From positions 1 through 7,162 of the forward strand of contig JAIXZU010000117.1 of NCBI GenBank assembly GCA_027489415.1: a stretch of 7,162 nt of DNA, given 5' to 3'. Origin of the DNA: Alphaproteobacteria bacterium. Its GTDB lineage: Bacteria; Pseudomonadota; Alphaproteobacteria; UBA2136; UBA6156. Shown one piece after another: positions 3,905 through 7,162 of the stretch. Made by a program: the position numbers and the translations under genes. Under the pieces are notes generated by a model. The model was not told the origin of the DNA. It ran no database searches and saw only the letters and a program-made list of their open reading frames with translations. Numbering within the stretch: the stretch's first letter is position 1; every line of letters begins with the position of its first letter.

Positions 3905-5986
3905 TTAGGCAGCGCGCTTAGCTTGGATTTCGGTCGCTACGTTGGAGGGAACCGGATCGTAGTGGTCGAACTCCATGGACGGGGAGCCACGGCCCTGGGT
4001 CATGCTACGCAGGGTGGTGACGTAACCGAACAGGTTGGCCAGCGGCACGAAGGCCTTGACCACGGTTTGGCCGAAGCGCTCTTCGGAGCCGGTGATCTGG
4101 CCGCGGCGGGAGGAGAGGTCCCCGATGACGTCACCCATGTAGTCGGACGGTACGGTGACTTCCATCTTCATGATCGGCTCCAGCAGTTGGGGACCGCACT
4201 TCTTGGCGGCTTCCTTGACAGCGAGGATACCGGCCATTTTGAAGGCCATTTCGGAGGAGTCAACGTCGTGGTAGGAGCCGTCGAACAGAGTGGCTTTGAC
4301 ATCAACAACTTGGTAGCCAGCGTACATACCGTTCTTGAGGGATTCTTCCACACCTTGTTGGATGGCGGGGATGTATTCCTTCGGTACGGCACCACCGACG
4401 ATGGCGTTGATGAATTCGAAGCCCTTGCCGGTTTCGTTCGGCTCGAACTTGATCCAGCAGTGACCGAACTGACCACGACCACCGGACTGCTTGACGTGCT
4501 TACCTTCGCACTCGGCAGCCTTGGTGATGGTTTCGCGGTAGCTGACCTGCGGTGCGCCGGTGTTGACTTCCACTTTGTGTTCGCGCTTGAGGCGGTCCAC
4601 CATGATGTCCAGGTGGAGTTCGCCCACACCTGCCAGAATGGTCTGGCCGGTTTCTTCATCGGTGTAGACGCGGAAGGAGGGGTCTTCGGACATCAGTTTA
4701 CCGAGGCCGATACCCATTTTTTCTTGGTCGGCTTTGGACTTAGGCTCCACGGAAATGGCGATAACAGGTTCCATGGCCTTGATGTTTTCGAGGAGGAACT
4801 CCTTGTTTTCGGAGCAGAGGGTGTCGCCGGTGCGGGTGTCCTTCAGGCCGATGAGGGCGCCGATGTCCCCGGCGCGGAGTTCGGTGACTTCCTCACGCTT
4901 GTTGGCGTGCATGCGCACGATACGGCCGATACGCTCGGTGCGCTGGCGGGTGCTGTTGTAAACAGCTGTACCGCTGGTGATGACACCGGAGTAAACGCGC
5001 ACGAAGGTGAGGGTACCAACGTAGGGGTCGGTGGCGATTTTGAAGGCGAGGGCGGCCAGAGGCTGGTCGTCGCCGATCTTCAGGATTTCGGTTTCGCCGT
5101 TCGGGAGTTCGGCGCGGACGTTTTCGTCGTCGATTTCATCCGGGGAGGGGAGGTAGTCGATGACGGCGTCGAGGAGCGGTTGTACGCCCTTGTTTTTGAA
5201 GGAAGAACCGCAGAGAACCGGGAACATCTTCATGGTCACGGTGCCTTGACGGATGCACTTCTTGAGTTGGGCGACGGTGGGTTCGGTCCCTTCGAGGTAG
5301 GCGTTCATGACTTCGTCGTCGAATTCCACGGCGGTGTCGAGGAGTTGGCTGCGGTACTTTTCAGCGTCTGCCTTGAGGTTCTCAGGGATTTCGGTGACTT
5401 CCCAAGTGGCGCCGAGCTCTTCGGAGTTCCAGATGAGGGCCTTCATTTCGACGAGGTCGATGAGACCGACAAAGTTGTCTTCGGCACCGACGGGGATTTG
5501 GATCGGCACGGCGTTGGCGCGCAGGCGGTCGCGCATCATGGAGACGCAGCGGTGGAAGTCCGCGCCGACGCGGTCCATCTTGTTGACATAGCACAGACGG
5601 GGAACGCCGTAGTTGGAAGCGTGGCCCCAGTTGGTTTCGGATTGGGGTTCCACACCGGAGACGGCGTCGAAGGCGGCGATAACGCCGTCCAAGACACGGA
5701 CGGAGCGCTTGACTTCAATGTTGAAGTCGATGTGGCCTGGGGTGTCGATCAGGTTGAAGGTGTAGCCCTTCCATTCGGCGGTGGTGGCGGCGGAGGTGAT
5801 GGTAATACCGCGTTCCTGTTCCTGGGCCATCCAGTCCATGGTGGCGGCGCCTTCGTGGACTTCCCCGATTTTGTGGGTTTTACCGGTGTAGTAAAGGATA
5901 CGTTCGGAGGTGGTGGTTTTACCGGCGTCCACGTGGGCCATGATGCCCATGTTGCGGACTTTGCTCATCGGTGTCGTACGGGCCAT
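3905..5986 (-). CDS. fusA: Elongation factor G
   Basis: EF-G is the GTPase that moves tRNA and mRNA through the ribosome and, with RRF, splits ribosomes after termination. The protein is 693 residues, normal length. GTPase motifs are all present: G1 AHVDAGKT (17-24), switch I RGITITSAAT (59-68), G3 DTPGH (81-85), G4 NKMD (135-138) and G5 within GSSFKNKG (260-267). Domain II spans about 310-400. Domain III follows, with GELHLDIMVDRL (455-466) at its end. Domain IV contains GGRGQFGH (502-509) and the tip sequence DGSYHDVDSSE (569-579) with His573, equivalent to E. coli His583. Domain V runs from about 605, with the RRGQI segment at 627-631. The ATG at 5986 gives MARTTPMSKVRN, matching the family start. 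AGGA lies 11 bases before it. It has its own promoter after a terminator behind rpsG, and no tuf follows. Confidence 0.98.
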   Translation of the reverse strand: MARTTPMSKVRNMGIMAHVDAGKTTTSERILYYTGKTHKIGEVHEGAATMDWMAQEQERGITITSAATTAEWKGYTFNLIDTPGHIDFNIEVKRSVRVLDGVIAAFDAVSGVEPQSETNWGHASNYGVPRLCYVNKMDRVGADFHRCVSMMRDRLRANAVPIQIPVGAEDNFVGLIDLVEMKALIWNSEELGATWEVTEIPENLKADAEKYRSQLLDTAVEFDDEVMNAYLEGTEPTVAQLKKCIRQGTVTMKMFPVLCGSSFKNKGVQPLLDAVIDYLPSPDEIDDENVRAELPNGETEILKIGDDQPLAALAFKIATDPYVGTLTFVRVYSGVITSGTAVYNSTRQRTERIGRIVRMHANKREEVTELRAGDIGALIGLKDTRTGDTLCSENKEFLLENIKAMEPVIAISVEPKSKADQEKMGIGLGKLMSEDPSFRVYTDEETGQTILAGVGELHLDIMVDRLKREHKVEVNTGAPQVSYRETITKAAECEGKHVKQSGGRGQFGHCWIKFEPNETGKGFEFINAIVGGAVPKEYIPAIQQGVEESLKNGMYAGYQVVDVKATLFDGSYHDVDSSEMAFKMAGILAVKEAAKKCGPQLLEPIMKMEVTVPSDYMGDVIGDLSSRRGQITGSEERFGQTVVKAFVPLANLFGYVTTLRSMTQGRGSPSMEFDHYDPVPSNVATEIQAKRAA

Positions 5987-6024
5987 GGGCTTGTCTTTCC
6001 TGCTGTGTTTTGAAACTTATGGGG

Positions 6025-6053
6025 GGTATAGCGGATGATGCGGAAAGAGGCAA
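6025..6053 (-). promoter_or_regulatory. Promoter of fusA
   Basis: TTGCCT (-35, 6048-6053) and TATACC (-10, 6025-6030) are exactly 17 bases apart; GCTATACC fits the alphaproteobacterial GCTANAWC pattern except at one position. It lies between the rpsG terminator and the fusA start, giving a leader of roughly 30 bases. Confidence 0.62.
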
Positions 6054-6075
6054 GGGTTTGGGGAGGGTATTCCAT

Positions 6076-6109
6076 AAAAACAAGCCCCGACGGGCGGGGC
6101 TTTGTTTTT
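6076..6109. terminator. Intrinsic terminator between rpsG and fusA
   Basis: GCCCCG (6084-6089) pairs with CGGGGC (6095-6100), extended by two A-T pairs, around a five-base loop. On the minus strand the stem is followed by TTGTTTTT, and on the plus strand by TTTGTTTTT. It starts 18 bases after the rpsG stop and would end the rpsL-rpsG transcript before fusA, at least in part. Confidence 0.82.
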
Positions 6110-6120
6110 GCGAGGTGCAA

Positions 6121-6588
6121 CTACCAGCGGTAGTGGGCGAAGGCGCGGTTGGCCTCGGCCATCTTGTGCACGTCTTCCTTCTTCTTGAAGGCGCCGCCGC
6201 GGCCGGAGATGGCGTCGAGCAGCTCGTTGGTGAGGCGCTCGGTCATGGTCTTCTCGTTACGCTTGCGGGCGTTGTCGACCATCCAGCGGATACCGAGGGA
6301 TTGGGCGCGCTCGGGGCGGACTTCCATCGGGACCTGGTAGGTGGCACCACCAACGCGGCGGGAACGGACTTCCATTTCCGGCTTTACGTTGTTGAGCGCG
6401 GCGTGGAAGGATTCCAGCGCGGGCTTTTGGGTTTTGGCCTCGATGGCGGAAAGGGCACCGTAGACGATTTTCTCGGCAGTACCTTTTTTACCGGCCAGCA
6501 TGACCTTGTTCATGAATTTGGTGAGAACGATGTCCCCGTACTTGGGATCCGGCAGGGTGACTCGTTTTTCGGCGCGACGACGACGCAT
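6121..6588 (-). CDS. rpsG: 30S ribosomal protein uS7
   Basis: S7 nucleates assembly of the 30S head by binding the 3' domain of 16S rRNA and lines the E site. In E. coli it also represses translation of the str operon. The protein is 155 residues, full length, starting MRRRRAEKR and ending MAEANRAFAHYRW. Conserved segments include LPDPKYGD (12-19), KFMNKVMLAGKKGTAE (24-39), EVRSRRVGGATYQVP (73-87) and KKKEDVHKMAEANRAF (135-150). The start at 6588 is preceded by AGGAG at a spacing of nine bases. rpsL lies only 28 bases upstream on the same strand, so the two are surely co-transcribed. A terminator follows 18 bases downstream. That 28-base gap is shorter than the long intercistronic S7 target of E. 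coli, so autoregulation may differ. Confidence 0.98.
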   Translation of the reverse strand: MRRRRAEKRVTLPDPKYGDIVLTKFMNKVMLAGKKGTAEKIVYGALSAIEAKTQKPALESFHAALNNVKPEMEVRSRRVGGATYQVPMEVRPERAQSLGIRWMVDNARKRNEKTMTERLTNELLDAISGRGGAFKKKEDVHKMAEANRAFAHYRW

Positions 6589-6616
6589 GGTGAAATTCTC
6601 CTATGTTACCGTCTGA

Positions 6617-7024
6617 TTATTTCTTGCCCTTGCCGGCAGGAGCTGCCTGGCCAGGCTTGGGACGCTTGGCACCGTACAAGGAACGACCTTGCATACGGCC
6701 CTTAACGCCTTGGGTGTCGAGGGCACCACGGACGATGTGGTAACGCACACCCGGCAAGTACTTTACACGGCCGCCACGGATGAGGACGACGCTGTGTTCC
6801 TGCAGGTTGTGGCCTTCACCGGGAATATAGGCGATGACTTCGTAACCGTTGGTGAGACGAACCTTGGCGACCTTACGGAGCGCGGAGTTCGGCTTTTTCG
6901 GGGTGGTGGTGTAGACACGGGTGCAGACGCCGCGCTTCTGCGGGCTGCCTTCCATGGCGGGGGACTTGGTGCGGGCCTTTTGAATGACGCGCGGCTTGCG
7001 AACAAGCTGGTTGACGGTTGGCAT
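6617..7024 (-). CDS. rpsL: 30S ribosomal protein uS12, with Tyr at the RimO site
   Basis: S12 sits at the decoding centre of the small subunit, contacts EF-Tu and EF-G, and is the classic target of streptomycin-resistance mutations. The protein is 135 residues from the ATG at 7024 (MPTVNQLVRKPR); GGAGG lies nine bases before it, which rules out a longer start at 7090. TTTPKKPNSALRKVAKVRLT (39-58) keeps Lys43, and the second loop keeps Lys88 and Pro91, so the usual streptomycin positions are wild type. In that loop the family reads KDLPGVRYH but this protein reads KYLPGVRYH: residue 89, E. coli Asp88 in mature numbering, is Tyr (codon TAC at 6758-6760). The C-terminal arm is also unusual (GVKGRMQGRSLYGAKRPK), and after the normal end a 12-residue tail finishes in AGKGKK. 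rpsG follows 28 bases downstream. Confidence 0.97.
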   Translation of the reverse strand: MPTVNQLVRKPRVIQKARTKSPAMEGSPQKRGVCTRVYTTTPKKPNSALRKVAKVRLTNGYEVIAYIPGEGHNLQEHSVVLIRGGRVKYLPGVRYHIVRGALDTQGVKGRMQGRSLYGAKRPKPGQAAPAGKGKK

Positions 7025-7032
7025 AGGCCAAA

Positions 7033-7104
7033 ACCTCCAATTCGTTGACTTTTCCACGCGGAATCTTTTCCGGGGAACGCTTCTCCGCACTGCCGAATGG
7101 AGGT
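7033..7104 (-). promoter_or_regulatory. rpsL leader with a predicted helix hiding the Shine-Dalgarno sequence
   Basis: In the mRNA sense, the leader segment ACCTCCATTCG (plus positions 7094-7104) is complementary to CGAATTGGAGGT (7033-7044), which holds the rpsL Shine-Dalgarno sequence. They form 11 pairs with one bulged T and enclose about 49 bases. An alternative local hairpin, CTGCC with GGCAG (7090-7094 and 7105-7109), would present the anti-Shine-Dalgarno stretch in its loop and compete with the long helix. This would suit translational control of rpsL. It was found by eye and no folding energy was computed. Confidence 0.35.
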
Positions 7105-7127
7105 GGCAGGGGATACTCCGTGGGGGT

Positions 7128-7157
7128 TCTTTAGGGGGTGGCGGGGGGGGATGTCAA
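7128..7157 (-). promoter_or_regulatory. Candidate promoter of rpsL-rpsG
   Basis: A perfect TTGACA (7152-7157) is followed after 18 bases by TAAAGA (7128-7133), a weak -10. The spacer is unusually C-rich, with a run of eight C residues on the coding strand. Transcription would start near 7121, giving a leader of about 97 bases that includes the predicted Shine-Dalgarno-hiding helix. The upstream gene is outside the window, so readthrough from it cannot be judged. Confidence 0.45.
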
Positions 7158-7162
7158 TGAAA

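Noticed and set aside
3851..6013. Plus-strand open frame of 720 codons opposite fusA
   Set aside because: It is an antisense shadow of a highly biased gene: fusA avoids codons whose complements are stops. The translation is Gly/Val/Asp/His-rich with no family features, and the sense frame is certain EF-G.
5971..6705. Plus-strand open frame of 244 codons opposite rpsG
   Set aside because: It crosses the rpsG-fusA terminator and the fusA promoter and lies opposite a certain ribosomal protein gene.

Overview
The window looks like chromosomal housekeeping DNA from a proteobacterium, most likely an alphaproteobacterium. The grounds are: an S7 protein of alphaproteobacterial type (start MRRRRAEKR, end AHYRW), a HIT hydrolase with the proteobacterial PQLHIHVIAR...W...PVWG pattern, a long bL25/Ctc-type L25, and two strong promoter candidates whose -10 regions (CCTATAAC, GCTATACC) fit the Caulobacter-type GCTANAWC pattern. 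The assignment is inferred from protein and promoter character, not from a marker alignment. No mobile element, CRISPR array, tRNA or rRNA was seen.

Layout. (1) 1-2025, minus strand: part of a SUF iron-sulfur cluster operon, with a well-formed promoter (1997-2025), full-length sufB (437-1915) and the first 56 codons of sufC (1-170), which runs off the left edge. The 266-base gap between sufB and sufC holds a 49-codon reading frame on the opposite strand (244-393) with its own Shine-Dalgarno sequence and hairpin terminator. (2) 2103-3360, plus strand: a HIT-family nucleotide hydrolase and ribosomal protein bL25 (rplY), closed by a strong terminator. (3) 3363-3788: a small exported protein on the plus strand faces a 24-residue single-helix membrane microprotein on the minus strand; they share a bidirectional terminator. 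(4) 3864-7162, minus strand: the str cluster rpsL-rpsG-fusA. A terminator and a new promoter separate rpsG from fusA, and fusA ends in its own terminator with no tuf gene after it.

How the genes work together: SufB and SufC belong to the scaffold complex that builds Fe-S clusters. S12, S7, EF-G and L25 are translation components; S12 and EF-G meet at the decoding side of the ribosome. The HIT protein probably handles dinucleoside polyphosphates or similar nucleotides.

No large new system is present. The points most worth checking are a D-to-Y change at the almost invariant RimO-modified site of S12 (residue 89), a predicted leader helix that would hide the rpsL Shine-Dalgarno sequence, the antisense small gene inside the suf operon, and the 24-residue membrane protein.
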